A DNA stretch of 64,000 bases from contig CAJTXR010000002.1 in NCBI GenBank assembly GCA_910584005.1, positions 62,001 through 126,000 of the forward strand, in the 5' to 3' direction. Of the stretch, positions 1 to 8,249 are shown in pieces. Within the stretch, counting starts at the first letter, position 1; the number at the start of each line of letters is the position of its first letter. The DNA comes from an uncultured Anaeroplasmataceae bacterium (GTDB lineage Bacteria; Bacillota_I; Bacilli_A; Acholeplasmatales; Anaeroplasmataceae). The notes under the pieces are model-generated. The model saw nothing but the letters and a program-made list of their open reading frames with translations, did no database searches and had not been told where the DNA came from. The position numbers and the translations under genes were made by a program.

Positions 1-1038
1 GAGCGGTTTGCAGGCTTTAGTTTAGGACAGGCAGATTTATTACGTAGAGCAATATCTAAAAAACAAGAAGATGCTTTAAAATTAATGAAAAGAGATTTTC
101 TTATAGGTGCTCAAAGACAAGGATACTCTAGTACTTTGGCTAATGAAATCTATGACTATATACTAAAGTTTGCAAACTATGGCTTTAATAAATCTCATTC
201 TGTTGCTTATGGTTTGCTTGTTTACCAAATGGCTTATTTGAAGGCAAACTATTTTCATATTTTTATTTCAAAAATATTGAATAATGTTATTGGGTCTGCA
301 TCTACCCTCTTTAGTTATATCACATATGCAAAAGAGCATCATGTTATCGTGTATAAACCTAATGTAAATATTTCAACTAATATCTTTGAAGTTCGTTCTG
401 TGGGTATTTTTATGCCTTTACAAGCGATTAAGGGAATCGGAGAAGCAATAACGAATACAATAGTGGATGAAAGAGGAACAAATGGTTTATTTAAAGATTA
501 TAGAGATTTTAAATCCAGAACCAAACTGAACTCAACGCTATTAGAGGCTCTGATTTTTGCTGGAGCGTTCGATTGCTTTGGAATAACAAAAAAGCAAATG
601 ATGGATGAAAAAGAGGTTTATAGTGATATTTTTGCAAAGCATCTAATTGATCGAATTGAAGACCATACAGAGTATAGTTTCCAAGAATTGCAAAGGAAAG
701 AATATGAATATTTAGGTTTCAATTTAGAATATGATGTTTTTAATACGATAGAAGAAAAACATAAGTCAACGAAAACCACTTATATAAAACAAAATATAGG
801 AAAAGCCGTTATTTCTTTTCAGCATCAGCATGAAATAAAAACAAAAAAAGAAGAACATATGCTTGTTGGAGAATTATCTGATGGGAAAACTACATTTGAT
901 TTTGTTATTTTTCCTTCGGATTATAAAAAAATCAAATCCATTGAAAATAATAAATTATATTTAATTGATTATTCAATTCGAAAAGATCCAAAATCAAATC
1001 AAAATAAACTTTATATAAAAAGTGTGATAGAGTGTTGA
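1..1038 (+). CDS. dnaE: DNA polymerase III alpha subunit, C-terminal part (5' end outside window)
   Basis: The reading frame is open from base 1, so the N-terminal PHP and catalytic palm domains lie upstream. The first residues read GFSLGQADLLRRAISKK, a highly conserved DnaE segment, followed by FNKSHSVAYGLLVYQMAYLK from the fingers. A helix-hairpin-helix region (AIKGIGEAITNTIVDERG) and a C-terminal OB-fold-like stretch (LVGELSDGKTTFDFVIFPSDY) follow. The protein is the replicative polymerase subunit. The catalytic aspartates are not in the window. The stop at 1036-1038 is followed by an unknown gene 31 bases on. DnaE rather than PolC is favoured because the HhH/OB order is C-terminal, as in DnaE. 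Confidence 0.9.
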   Translation, partial: ERFAGFSLGQADLLRRAISKKQEDALKLMKRDFLIGAQRQGYSSTLANEIYDYILKFANYGFNKSHSVAYGLLVYQMAYLKANYFHIFISKILNNVIGSASTLFSYITYAKEHHVIVYKPNVNISTNIFEVRSVGIFMPLQAIKGIGEAITNTIVDERGTNGLFKDYRDFKSRTKLNSTLLEALIFAGAFDCFGITKKQMMDEKEVYSDIFAKHLIDRIEDHTEYSFQELQRKEYEYLGFNLEYDVFNTIEEKHKSTKTTYIKQNIGKAVISFQHQHEIKTKKEEHMLVGELSDGKTTFDFVIFPSDYKKIKSIENNKLYLIDYSIRKDPKSNQNKLYIKSVIEC

Positions 1039-1069
1039 ACTCTATCATATTTTTTATTAGGTGATACCT

Positions 1070-2173
1070 TTGGAAAATTACTATATCCATAATTTGAATG
1101 AAGTAGATACAGAAATAATAAATAAATATAAAAATGCCATTCTTTCTAATCCGATGTATGAATCTCATATAAATGAAGAACAGATTTCTATTTCTAAAGG
1201 ATATATTGTATATTTTTTTATGGAGGGCAATATTCACAACTTAGAATACCTAATCATTACAAATGGTAAAGAAAAAACTGGAGTTATAGACACACAATAC
1301 CAAATGACTTCTAAAGAGTTTATTTTAAATGAACTAAAAACAAAAGACTTTAAAGAAGAACAAATAGATTTAGATGGAATAATGATTTTTAATAAAGATA
1401 TTATAAAAAATCAGGAAAAACTTTTTATTGAAGGAGCAATCGAAAAAACAAAAGAGGCAATTTGTAAAAGACACAATTTTATCTTAACAAATAAAAGTAA
1501 TTGGATAGATGTGGCACCAATAAAAGAATTTGAGGAATTAAAAAAACGATTTTATTTAGAAGAAGTTGCTTATTTAGATTATTTTGAAAGAGGTCACAAA
1601 AAAACTTATCGTAGTTTATATTCTAGTTGTAAGGGAACATTTTATTTTACAGATTTCATTAAAAATATACAGTACAATACATTTTTGAAGCGGTATAAGA
1701 ATCCAGTTGTTTCTATTCCTAAGGATTATTTATTTTACTATTATACCATTGCATTTCAAGTGTATATAGATACACAAGAAGAATTGAAATATATTACGGC
1801 TTCAGCATTACTAGATAAAGTTAAAAAAAATGTTGAATATAAAACCTATTCTAAACATGATGATTACTTATCTAAACTCATCTTTTATTTTAAAAAGAAA
1901 ACCTATTTATCTTCCTATCACAAAGAATGTAAAACGTTAAAAGAAAAGATTTTTTATTACTATCTTACCTTAAGATATCATCCTGAAAGTGGCTATGCTT
2001 TAGCCGAACTTGTAAAAAACCAGCTCATAGAAGATAACTATGTTCGCCTACTTTCTTTTTCAGAAAACTTGGGGAGTACACAATCCAGAAAAGCTTTATT
2101 TGAATATTACTCTCATCCCAAAAATTTTAATGAGGCAAGAGTGAAACGCTATACAAAACAAAAGGAGAAATAA
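1070..2173 (+). CDS. Unknown protein, about 367 aa
   Basis: No family was recognised. The protein is hydrophilic, rich in Lys, Tyr and Glu, with no signal peptide or membrane segment. Its last 80 residues have a helical, Sel1/TPR-like look (YYYLTLRYHPESGYALAEL, then SRKALFEYYSHP), which is weak evidence for a repeat fold. An in-frame GTG at 1061 is possible, but AGGTGA at 1059-1064 sits 5 bases before TTG 1070, so TTG 1070 is the better start. It lies between dnaE and a small membrane-protein gene on the same strand, so co-transcription is likely. Confidence 0.6.
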   Translation: MENYYIHNLNEVDTEIINKYKNAILSNPMYESHINEEQISISKGYIVYFFMEGNIHNLEYLIITNGKEKTGVIDTQYQMTSKEFILNELKTKDFKEEQIDLDGIMIFNKDIIKNQEKLFIEGAIEKTKEAICKRHNFILTNKSNWIDVAPIKEFEELKKRFYLEEVAYLDYFERGHKKTYRSLYSSCKGTFYFTDFIKNIQYNTFLKRYKNPVVSIPKDYLFYYYTIAFQVYIDTQEELKYITASALLDKVKKNVEYKTYSKHDDYLSKLIFYFKKKTYLSSYHKECKTLKEKIFYYYLTLRYHPESGYALAELVKNQLIEDNYVRLLSFSENLGSTQSRKALFEYYSHPKNFNEARVKRYTKQKEK

Positions 2174-2197
2174 TGCATATAATAAATTGGTGGTTTT

Positions 2198-2401
2198 ATG
2201 AAAATAGTCTATGGATGCGTATTAGGCTTTTATGTGGTATTCGTTTTTTTTATATTTTTATTTCACCCTTTTTTTAAAATACAGCGAGTACAAAAAAAAC
2301 TTCTAAAACAAAAATACAATTTCAAAAAAAGAGATATTTCTCCTTTCTTTTTCATTTCTTTCTTTTTTATTCTTCTTTTGGGAATTTTAATTTATATTTA
2401 A
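2198..2401 (+). CDS. Small membrane protein, 67 aa
   Basis: Two hydrophobic segments (about residues 5-24 and 49-66) flank a very basic middle containing a run of Lys and Arg. This fits a two-helix membrane protein with a cytoplasmic loop. GGTGG lies just upstream of the ATG. It follows the unknown 367-aa gene by 24 bases. No family was recognised, and a short AT-rich frame could be chance, but the start site and topology are sensible. Confidence 0.5.
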   Translation: MKIVYGCVLGFYVVFVFFIFLFHPFFKIQRVQKKLLKQKYNFKKRDISPFFFISFFFILLLGILIYI

Positions 2402-2433
2402 AAAATATGTAATACGCTTTCTATGAAATTTAT

Positions 2434-2462
2434 TTGAAATCTAAAAATAGAAATGGTATAAT
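2434..2462 (+). promoter_or_regulatory. Promoter for pgk
   Basis: TTGAAA at 2434-2439 and TATAAT at 2457-2462 are 17 bases apart, with TGG before the -10 (extended -10). pgk starts 42 bases downstream. Confidence 0.75.
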
Positions 2463-2504
2463 GTTATCGTTAAAAAAGGCTTTATTTTTGGAGGATTAAT
2501 AAAT

Positions 2505-3695
2505 ATGGCTAAAAAAATAGTTTCAGATTTAAATGTAAAAGGCAAAAAAGTCTTAATTCGTGTTGACTTTAATGTGCCTATGAAGGATGGTGTAATTACA
2601 GATGATACACGTATCCGTGCCGCTTTACCAACAATAGAATATGTTGTTAATCATGGAGGTAAAGCAATTGTATTTTCCCACTTAGGAAGAATTAAAGAAG
2701 AGGCAGATTTAAAGAAAAATGATTTGACTGTAGTGGCAAAGCGTTTAGAAGAACTAATTAAGAAACCTGTTCATTTTGTTAACGCAACTAGAGGCAAAGC
2801 ATTAGAAGAAGCAGCTCTTCAATTAGGTGAGGGAGAAATTCTAATGTTCCAAAATACGAGATATGAGGACTTAGATGGAAAGAAAGAATCAAAGAATGAT
2901 CCTGAATTAGGAAAATATTGGGCATCTTTAGGTGACGTATTTGTCAATGATGCATTTGGTACAGCACACCGTGCGGCTGCATCTAATGTAGGTATTGCAG
3001 CGAATGTAAGTGAAACTGCTGCAGGATTTTTATTAGAAAAAGAAATCAAATATATTGGTGGAGCAGTAGATGAACCTGTTCGTCCTTATATTGCAATTCT
3101 TGGTGGTGCTAAGGTTTCTGACAAGATTGGTGTAATTGAAGCATTATGCGAAAAAGCAGATAAGATTTTAATTGGTGGAGCAATGATGTTCACTTTCTTA
3201 AAGGCTTTAGGAAAGAATATCGGTGTTTCTAAATGCGAAGATGATAAATTAGATTTAGCTAAAGAACTATTAGCAAAAGCTGGTAATAAATTAGTATTAC
3301 CTGTAGACACAGTATGTGCAAAAGAATTTGCTGATGTTCCAGGAGTTGCCAAATCTGTTGATGATTTAGCTGCTGATGATATGGGATTAGATATTGGACC
3401 TAAAACTTTAGAATTATTTGCAACCGTATTAGCAGGAGCAAAAACTGTAGTATGGAATGGACCAATGGGTGTTTTTGAAATGAAAAACTATGCTGCAGGT
3501 ACAATTGGTGTATGCGAATTACTTGCGAATTTAAAGGATGCAAATACAATCATTGGTGGTGGCGATTCTGCAGCTGCTGCTGAATCTTTAGGATATGCGA
3601 ATAAGTTTTCTCATATTTCTACAGGTGGAGGAGCTTCTTTAGAATATCTAGAGGGTAAAGTTTTACCAGGCATCGCTTGTGTAGATGAGAAGTAA
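2505..3695 (+). CDS. pgk: Phosphoglycerate kinase
   Basis: Converts 1,3-bisphosphoglycerate and ADP to 3-phosphoglycerate and ATP in glycolysis. At 396 aa it is of normal length. Clear motifs are RVDFNVPMKDG near the N terminus, HLGR, NDAFGTAHRAAAS, WNGPMGVFE and the C-terminal GGGDSAAAAESLG nucleotide-binding stretch. GGAGG lies upstream of the ATG. It is followed by an HPr-like gene and tpiA on the same strand with short gaps and a shared terminator, so the three probably form one glycolytic operon. No gapA, pgm or eno is in the window. Confidence 0.97.
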   Translation: MAKKIVSDLNVKGKKVLIRVDFNVPMKDGVITDDTRIRAALPTIEYVVNHGGKAIVFSHLGRIKEEADLKKNDLTVVAKRLEELIKKPVHFVNATRGKALEEAALQLGEGEILMFQNTRYEDLDGKKESKNDPELGKYWASLGDVFVNDAFGTAHRAAASNVGIAANVSETAAGFLLEKEIKYIGGAVDEPVRPYIAILGGAKVSDKIGVIEALCEKADKILIGGAMMFTFLKALGKNIGVSKCEDDKLDLAKELLAKAGNKLVLPVDTVCAKEFADVPGVAKSVDDLAADDMGLDIGPKTLELFATVLAGAKTVVWNGPMGVFEMKNYAAGTIGVCELLANLKDANTIIGGGDSAAAAESLGYANKFSHISTGGGASLEYLEGKVLPGIACVDEK

Positions 3696-3726
3696 TTTTT
3701 TAAAATAAAAAAGGAGAATTGAAGTT

Positions 3727-3975
3727 ATGCAAAAGCAAATTGTAGTAAAAAGTACAGTAGGATTACATGCGAGTCTTGCTGCTAAGGTTGTTCAAGCTGC
3801 ATCAAAATATTCCGTAGATATTAATTTACATTATCATAATAAAGTTATTGATGTTAAATCAATTTTGGGATTAATGTCACTTGCAATCCCTAAAGGAGAG
3901 AATGTTGTTATTGAAGCTACAGGAGATCAAGCGGAAGCTGCAATTCAGGATATAGCTTCAATCCTTGAAAAATAA
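3727..3975 (+). CDS. HPr-family phosphocarrier protein with altered active site
   Basis: An 82-aa HPr fold. His-14 matches the PEP-phosphorylated histidine and Ser-45 (VKSILGLMSLA) the HPr-kinase serine. The normal active-site sequence is GxHARP, but here it is GLHASLAAK, so the conserved Arg after His and the Pro are replaced by Ser and Leu. That Arg stabilises phosphohistidine in known HPr, so ordinary PTS transfer may be weakened. It sits between pgk and tpiA, which suggests glycolytic or regulatory coupling. It is not Crh, because the His is kept. Whether a normal ptsH exists elsewhere cannot be seen. Confidence 0.85.
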   Translation: MQKQIVVKSTVGLHASLAAKVVQAASKYSVDINLHYHNKVIDVKSILGLMSLAIPKGENVVIEATGDQAEAAIQDIASILEK

Positions 3976-3996
3976 TTGTAAAGGAAGAAATAATTT

Positions 3997-4749
3997 ATGA
4001 GAAAACCAGTGATGGCTGGAAACTGGAAAATGAATAAGACACGAGATGAGGCTTTGCAGTTTATATATGCTGTAAGTGATAAGCTTCCTAGTAAGGATAA
4101 ACTAGACTCAATTATTTGTGCTCCAGCAATTATATTAAGAGATTTAGTAAAACGACAGGGAGATAATTTGCGAATTGGTGCTCAAAATAGCCATTTTGCA
4201 GAAAGTGGTGCATATACAGGTGAAGTATCTCCAGTTATGCTTTCTTCTACAGGAGTAGAGTATGTAATTTTAGGCCATAGTGAAAGAAGAGCATATTTTA
4301 ATGAAACAGATGAAACAGTTAATTTAAAAATTAAAGCTGCATTATCTCATGATTTGAAACCAATTGTTTGTTGTGGGGAATCTTTAGAAGAAAGAGAAAA
4401 TGGAACTACTCATTCTGTTTTAGAAAAACAAATTACTTTAGGCTTAAAAGACATTAAGGAAGAAGAATTAGAAACAATAATTATTGCTTATGAGCCTATC
4501 TGGGCAATTGGAACAGGTAAGGTTGCTTCTGCTGAAATGGCAGATGAAGCCTGTGGGTATATTCGTTCTTTAATTGAAAAATTATACTCTAAAAAAGCAA
4601 GCGACAAAATTCGTATTCTTTATGGTGGATCTGTATCAACTAAGAGTGTCAGTGAATTAATGGCACAACCAAATATAGATGGTGGATTAGTTGGCGGGGC
4701 ATCCTTAAATGCGGATAGCTTTATTGAACTTTGTGAAAAAGCAATATAA
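3997..4749 (+). CDS. tpiA: Triosephosphate isomerase
   Basis: Interconverts dihydroxyacetone phosphate and glyceraldehyde 3-phosphate. 250 aa, full length. The catalytic Lys is in GNWKMNKT near residue 12, the His is in ILGHSERR, the Glu is in AYEPIWAIGTGK, and the phosphate-binding YGGSV and GGLVGGASL are present. It is the last gene of the pgk group and is followed directly by a bidirectional terminator. Confidence 0.97.
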   Translation: MRKPVMAGNWKMNKTRDEALQFIYAVSDKLPSKDKLDSIICAPAIILRDLVKRQGDNLRIGAQNSHFAESGAYTGEVSPVMLSSTGVEYVILGHSERRAYFNETDETVNLKIKAALSHDLKPIVCCGESLEERENGTTHSVLEKQITLGLKDIKEEELETIIIAYEPIWAIGTGKVASAEMADEACGYIRSLIEKLYSKKASDKIRILYGGSVSTKSVSELMAQPNIDGGLVGGASLNADSFIELCEKAI

Positions 4750-4758
4750 AATTAAAAA

Positions 4759-4786
4759 GGCACTTTTGATTTCAAAAGTGTCTTTT
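4759..4786. terminator. Bidirectional terminator between tpiA and the SpoU methyltransferase gene
   Basis: An 11-bp stem (GGCACTTTTGA pairing with TCAAAAGTGTC, one G-U) is followed by a T run and preceded by an A run, serving both convergent genes. Confidence 0.8.
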
Positions 4787-4788
4787 TG

Positions 4789-5571
4789 TTATTTAAACTC
4801 ATTTCTCTTTGTTGCAGCCTCATAAGCCAAAATAGAGGTTGCAACTCCAACATTTAAGCTGTTGTTATTTCCTTTCATCGGAATATATACCTTTTGATGA
4901 GGATGTTTATACCAATCTTCTTGAATTCCAAAGCGTTCATTTCCTACGACAATCGCAATTTTTCCTTGATAGTCATATTCCTTATAATTATGACCTAATT
5001 TTGGTTCCCCTAGATAGATGGTATATTGATGATCTAACAAAAAGGTTAGCGTATCTTTATAAGTAGAGTTAACTGTTGGAAGAATTAAATTTGTTCCTCG
5101 TGCAGAAGATGCTAACTTTAGATTGTTTCTTTTGGTAATAGCATCTATAAATATGACACCACTTGCTCCACAAGCATCTAAGGTTCGATAAATTGTACCA
5201 ACATTTCCAGGAATTTCTAAATGATCTAAAACAATGATAAAATCTCCCAAATCTTCTAATTTAAATTGCGGTATCCTAATTACAGCTAAAATTCCTGCAT
5301 GGTTATCTTTTTGTTTAATTCCTTCATATACATGATTGGATATTTCAAAACAAGCCTGAGCTCTTAATTTTAACTGATTAAGCAAATCTAAAGTATCAAC
5401 TTGATAGTTTTGCTCAAAAGAATATAGCAAATAAGGAATTTCTAAATTATATTTTAAAACAACTTTTAGAACTTCTAAATCATCACTTGCAATGAGGTCT
5501 TCATAAGGATTCGATTTATTCATTTCTCGGATCATTTTTATAAGATTATGATTTTTTCCTATTCTTTCCAT
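4789..5571 (-). CDS. SpoU/TrmH-family RNA methyltransferase
   Basis: A SPOUT-fold 2'-O-ribose methyltransferase using S-adenosylmethionine. The three family motifs are present: LDHLEIPGNVGTIYRTLDA, VVGNERFGI and NSLNVGVATSILAYEA. The N-terminal third would be the substrate-binding extension. A TTG start 12 bases upstream is possible, but GGTGAT lies a few bases before the ATG at 5571, which is preferred (260 aa). The exact RNA target cannot be told. A second member of the family lies at 12070-12765. Confidence 0.85.
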   Translation of the reverse strand: MERIGKNHNLIKMIREMNKSNPYEDLIASDDLEVLKVVLKYNLEIPYLLYSFEQNYQVDTLDLLNQLKLRAQACFEISNHVYEGIKQKDNHAGILAVIRIPQFKLEDLGDFIIVLDHLEIPGNVGTIYRTLDACGASGVIFIDAITKRNNLKLASSARGTNLILPTVNSTYKDTLTFLLDHQYTIYLGEPKLGHNYKEYDYQGKIAIVVGNERFGIQEDWYKHPHQKVYIPMKGNNNSLNVGVATSILAYEAATKRNEFK

Positions 5572-5649
5572 AATTATCACCAATTCATTATATCATATTT
5601 TCAAAAATTATGATATAATAAGAAACAAGTTAAGAAAAGGGTGAATAAA

Positions 5650-6003
5650 ATGCATTTGAAAACAAAAATTATTGCGGCAACTCCTTTGATTACCGTAATT
5701 GTGTATTTATTATTAGGATTTTGTGCGGATGCTTGGCATCCAGGTTGGATTGTTTTCTTTGCCATTCCTTTGGTTCCTATGATTTTAGGAATTGACAGTT
5801 TTATGGGCTTATACCCATTAATTGCTGTTATTGTATATTTAATCATGGGATTTGTTTGGGATTTATGGCATCCAGGGTGGATTATATTTTTAACAATCCC
5901 AGTTGTAGAAATTTTTTTACCAAAGAAAAAATGGAGTTCCAAAAGAAAAACTAAATTTAAAAAAATATTTACCTATGATGAAAATGATGAAATGGAAGAC
6001 TAG
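5650..6003 (+). CDS. Small membrane protein with duplicated WHPGW hairpin
   Basis: The 117-aa protein holds two near-copies of a hydrophobic unit: LITVIVYLLLGF..DAWHPGWIVFFAIPLV and LIAVIVYLIMGF..DLWHPGWIIFLTIPVV. Each looks like a pair of membrane segments joined by a Trp-rich turn. It ends in a basic then acidic tail. In my recollection the WHPGW unit occurs as the C-terminal membrane domain of some XRE-type regulators; here the DNA-binding part is absent. AGGGTGA at 5637-5643 fits the ATG at 5650 better than the upstream GTG. Function unknown. Confidence 0.65.
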   Translation: MHLKTKIIAATPLITVIVYLLLGFCADAWHPGWIVFFAIPLVPMILGIDSFMGLYPLIAVIVYLIMGFVWDLWHPGWIIFLTIPVVEIFLPKKKWSSKRKTKFKKIFTYDENDEMED

Positions 6004-6044
6004 CAGAAGTAGTTTTTCTTTTGGAAATTAGAAAAAAATGAAAA

Positions 6045-6083
6045 TAAAAAAACATCTTCATTTTTATTGAAGATGTTTTTTTA
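6045..6083. terminator. Bidirectional terminator between the WHPGW gene and rpsD
   Basis: A 10-bp stem AACATCTTCA / TGAAGATGTT has an A run on the left and a T run on the right, positioned for both convergent genes. Confidence 0.85.
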
Positions 6084-6086
6084 TCC

Positions 6087-6686
6087 TTATCTGTTATAGA
6101 ATTCGACAATTAATTGTTCATTAATTTCTGGTAAGAATTCATCACGTTCAGGAGTTCTTACTAAAGAACCAACTAATGTAGTATCATCAAATGATAGATA
6201 TTCAGCACGACTTAGTTTTGCTTCTAAAGCTGCTTTTACAACAACTAAATCTTTTGAAGATTCTTTCATACAAATGGTTTGACCAACCTTAACTCTGTAA
6301 GAAGGGATATCTAATTTCTTGCCATCTACTAATACATGACCATGATTTACTAATTGACGAGCTTGTGCTCTAGTAGCAGCAAATCCAAGTCTGTAAACAA
6401 GGTTATCTAGACGAACCTCTAATAATTTTAAGAAATTAACACCTGTTTTACCATTCATTTTAGAAGCTTCATTGAAAGTCTTTCTAAATTGTTTTTCAGA
6501 TACACCATAAGTAAATCTTACTTTTTGTTTTTCAGCCTGTTGAAGTGCATATTCACTTAATTTTTTACGCTTAGCACCGTGTTGACCTGGAGCGTATTTT
6601 CTCTTGATTAATTCCTTTCCTGTTTCACTAACAGAATAGTTTAAACGACGAGATACTTTCCAAGTTGAACCTGTAAATTTTGACAT
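6087..6686 (-). CDS. rpsD: 30S ribosomal protein S4
   Basis: Small-subunit assembly protein, 199 aa. The N terminus (residues 1-45, with KYAPGQHGAKRKKLSEY) and the S4 RNA-binding domain (LEVRLDNLVYRLGFAATRAQARQLVNHGHVLVDG) are typical. The N-terminal zinc-binding cysteines of some S4 proteins are absent, so this is the zinc-free form. AGGAGG lies upstream. It is a single-gene unit with its own promoter and a long leader, matching the self-regulated rpsD of other Firmicutes. Confidence 0.97.
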   Translation of the reverse strand: MSKFTGSTWKVSRRLNYSVSETGKELIKRKYAPGQHGAKRKKLSEYALQQAEKQKVRFTYGVSEKQFRKTFNEASKMNGKTGVNFLKLLEVRLDNLVYRLGFAATRAQARQLVNHGHVLVDGKKLDIPSYRVKVGQTICMKESSKDLVVVKAALEAKLSRAEYLSFDDTTLVGSLVRTPERDEFLPEINEQLIVEFYNR

Positions 6687-6852
6687 CTGTCATATCCTCC
6701 TAAAATTTTCTTTTGGAGTAAAATAATAGTCACTATTTATTAGGATATCTTAAATTATACGTTCACCATGAAGCAGCGAAGATTACTAGCAATGCCTTTA
6801 AGGCTTTAAGATATAAACTATAAATAAATTGACTGCTGCTTTTTACCCACGC
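6687..6852 (-). promoter_or_regulatory. Long rpsD 5' leader, probable S4 autoregulatory RNA
   Basis: About 165 untranslated bases separate the probable transcription start from rpsD. In Bacillus, S4 represses its own gene through such a leader. This one can form several short stems (for example around AAAGCCTTAAAGGC). On the minus strand at 6790-6759 it carries GCTAGTAATC then GGTGAACGT, resembling in order and spacing a conserved 16S rRNA segment. A regulatory role is inferred from position and length. Confidence 0.5.
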
Positions 6853-6858
6853 TATGAA

Positions 6859-6888
6859 ATTATATCATAAATAATATAGAAAAGTCAA
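6859..6888 (-). promoter_or_regulatory. Promoter for rpsD
   Basis: On the minus strand TTGACT (6888-6883) and TATAAT (6864-6859) are 18 bases apart, with TGA preceding the -10 as an extended element. Confidence 0.8.
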
Positions 6889-6896
6889 TTGCTTTT

Positions 6897-8096
6897 TTAA
6901 ATATTGTTCGTATCGGATAAAGGATCATATGGCAACAGTTTTTTATAGGTTAAGTCCATTGCGATAGCCCCGATTGGTGCAGTAACAAGGATAGAAATTA
7001 CAGCTGCTGTTAAGACTAAAGCACCACAGGATAGCCCTTCGCTTAAAGCAATCCCACCGATAGACGCCTGAACAGTTGCCTTAGGGAGATAAGAAATAAT
7101 TATATAAATTTTTTCTTTTAGATTAAATGATGTCCCTACAATACATAAAGCTACCCCAATACTTCTAAAGATTAATCCAATAAATAATAATCCTAAAAGA
7201 ATAGCTCCATCTTTAGATAAGGCATAAGTAATATCCGTTGCACAACCAACTAAAACAAATAAAAGAATTTCAAATCCCTGCCAAAGTTGATTGTACCCTG
7301 CTTGAATTTTTTTAGCTTGATCTTTGTTCCTTATTTTTATCCATATGGCCATTATTATAATCGCAAGTAAAGAAGAGAATGCTAGATAGGGTTTCAAAAT
7401 GTTTTCTAAAAAGATGAAAAGAAAAGAAATTCCAATAAGAATTATGATTTTATAAGAAGTAAAATTATTGATTTTATTATATATTTTACTAATTATAATC
7501 CCTATTATACATCCTACTAAAATTCCGAATAGAATGCTCGAAGGAATTTGCAAAATTTGTATAGGATTTAACTTTTGACTTGATAATAAACTTTTAAAAG
7601 AATAGAAAAGTACAATTACAAAAATATCATCACAAGAAGCTCCAGCCATAATGAATTCAGGAATAGTTTTTCCATATCCCTTTTCTTTTAGTTGGATCAT
7701 TCTTGGAACTACAATTGCAGGAGAAACAGCAGCAAGAACACTACCCAATAGGAATGCTTCTAAGTAAGAAATGTGAAGAAGTATAGGAGCAAAAATAACA
7801 ATACCAATGATTTCAAAGCATGCAGGAACAAAGCACATTAAAATCGCTGATATTCCAACTTTCTTTAATGAATTTAAATCCAAAGATAATCCTGAACGGG
7901 TTAATATAAGTACAAGTGCAATTTGTCTAAGGACTGCTGATATATTTAATAAATCTTCACTGAGAATATTGAAAACAGAAGGACCTAATAAAACTCCCAA
8001 TATCAAATACCAAATAATTTTTGGAATTTTTATTTTTTCAAATCCTATACCCCCTATAACCCCCAAGAAAAAAATTAGACCTAAACTTAAAAACAT
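6897..8096 (-). CDS. Cation/proton antiporter, CPA2 type, under fluoride riboswitch control
   Basis: A 399-aa polytopic membrane protein with about 11-12 hydrophobic segments. It carries the CPA2-like GASCDDIFVIVLF stretch (an Asp-Asp pair in the transport core) and LVGCATDITYA. It should exchange a monovalent cation for protons. An upstream in-frame start would extend it by 33 residues through the riboswitch terminator, so it is rejected. AAAGGAGGG lies directly before the ATG at 8096. Antiporters of this class are among the known genes behind fluoride riboswitches, so the likely role is fluoride stress tolerance. Ion selectivity is not visible. Confidence 0.85.
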   Translation of the reverse strand: MFLSLGLIFFLGVIGGIGFEKIKIPKIIWYLILGVLLGPSVFNILSEDLLNISAVLRQIALVLILTRSGLSLDLNSLKKVGISAILMCFVPACFEIIGIVIFAPILLHISYLEAFLLGSVLAAVSPAIVVPRMIQLKEKGYGKTIPEFIMAGASCDDIFVIVLFYSFKSLLSSQKLNPIQILQIPSSILFGILVGCIIGIIISKIYNKINNFTSYKIIILIGISFLFIFLENILKPYLAFSSLLAIIIMAIWIKIRNKDQAKKIQAGYNQLWQGFEILLFVLVGCATDITYALSKDGAILLGLLFIGLIFRSIGVALCIVGTSFNLKEKIYIIISYLPKATVQASIGGIALSEGLSCGALVLTAAVISILVTAPIGAIAMDLTYKKLLPYDPLSDTNNI

Positions 8097-8117
8097 AGAA
8101 TTCCCTCCTTTAATATA

Positions 8118-8212
8118 TAAAAAAAGCTGATGAATCCATAAGCAAAAAAACTTATAGACGTCATCAGCTATAAATAGCGGTTTTGTGTAACACAAGGGAG
8201 AACATCATTCCC
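8118..8212 (-). promoter_or_regulatory. Fluoride (crcB-motif) riboswitch with intrinsic terminator
   Basis: Read on the minus strand from 8212, the RNA starts with a GGGA..TCCC stem containing the ATGATGTTC signature. It then has AAAACCGCTAT, and ATAGCTGATGACGTC closing the second helix, which are the hallmarks of the fluoride aptamer. The same GCTGATGA strand (8168-8161) pairs with TCATCAGC (8133-8126) to form a terminator followed by a U run at 8125-8118. Fluoride binding would hold the strand in the aptamer and permit antiporter expression. This is an ON switch by homology. Confidence 0.85.
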
Positions 8213-8220
8213 ATAATCTA

Positions 8221-8249
8221 ATTATATACTTATTTAAAAAATAAGTCAA
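8221..8249 (-). promoter_or_regulatory. Promoter for fluoride riboswitch/antiporter
   Basis: TTGACT (8249-8244) and TATAAT (8226-8221) on the minus strand are 17 bases apart. The -35 overlaps the TGA stop of the upstream CrtO-like gene. Confidence 0.8.

Noticed and set aside
932..1237. Minus-strand 101-codon open frame
   Set aside because: Antisense to the end of dnaE and the start of the next gene, with a low-complexity Ile/Phe/Tyr translation.
8097..8195. N-terminal extension of the antiporter
   Set aside because: It would be translated from the riboswitch and its terminator; the ribosome site fits the ATG at 8096.
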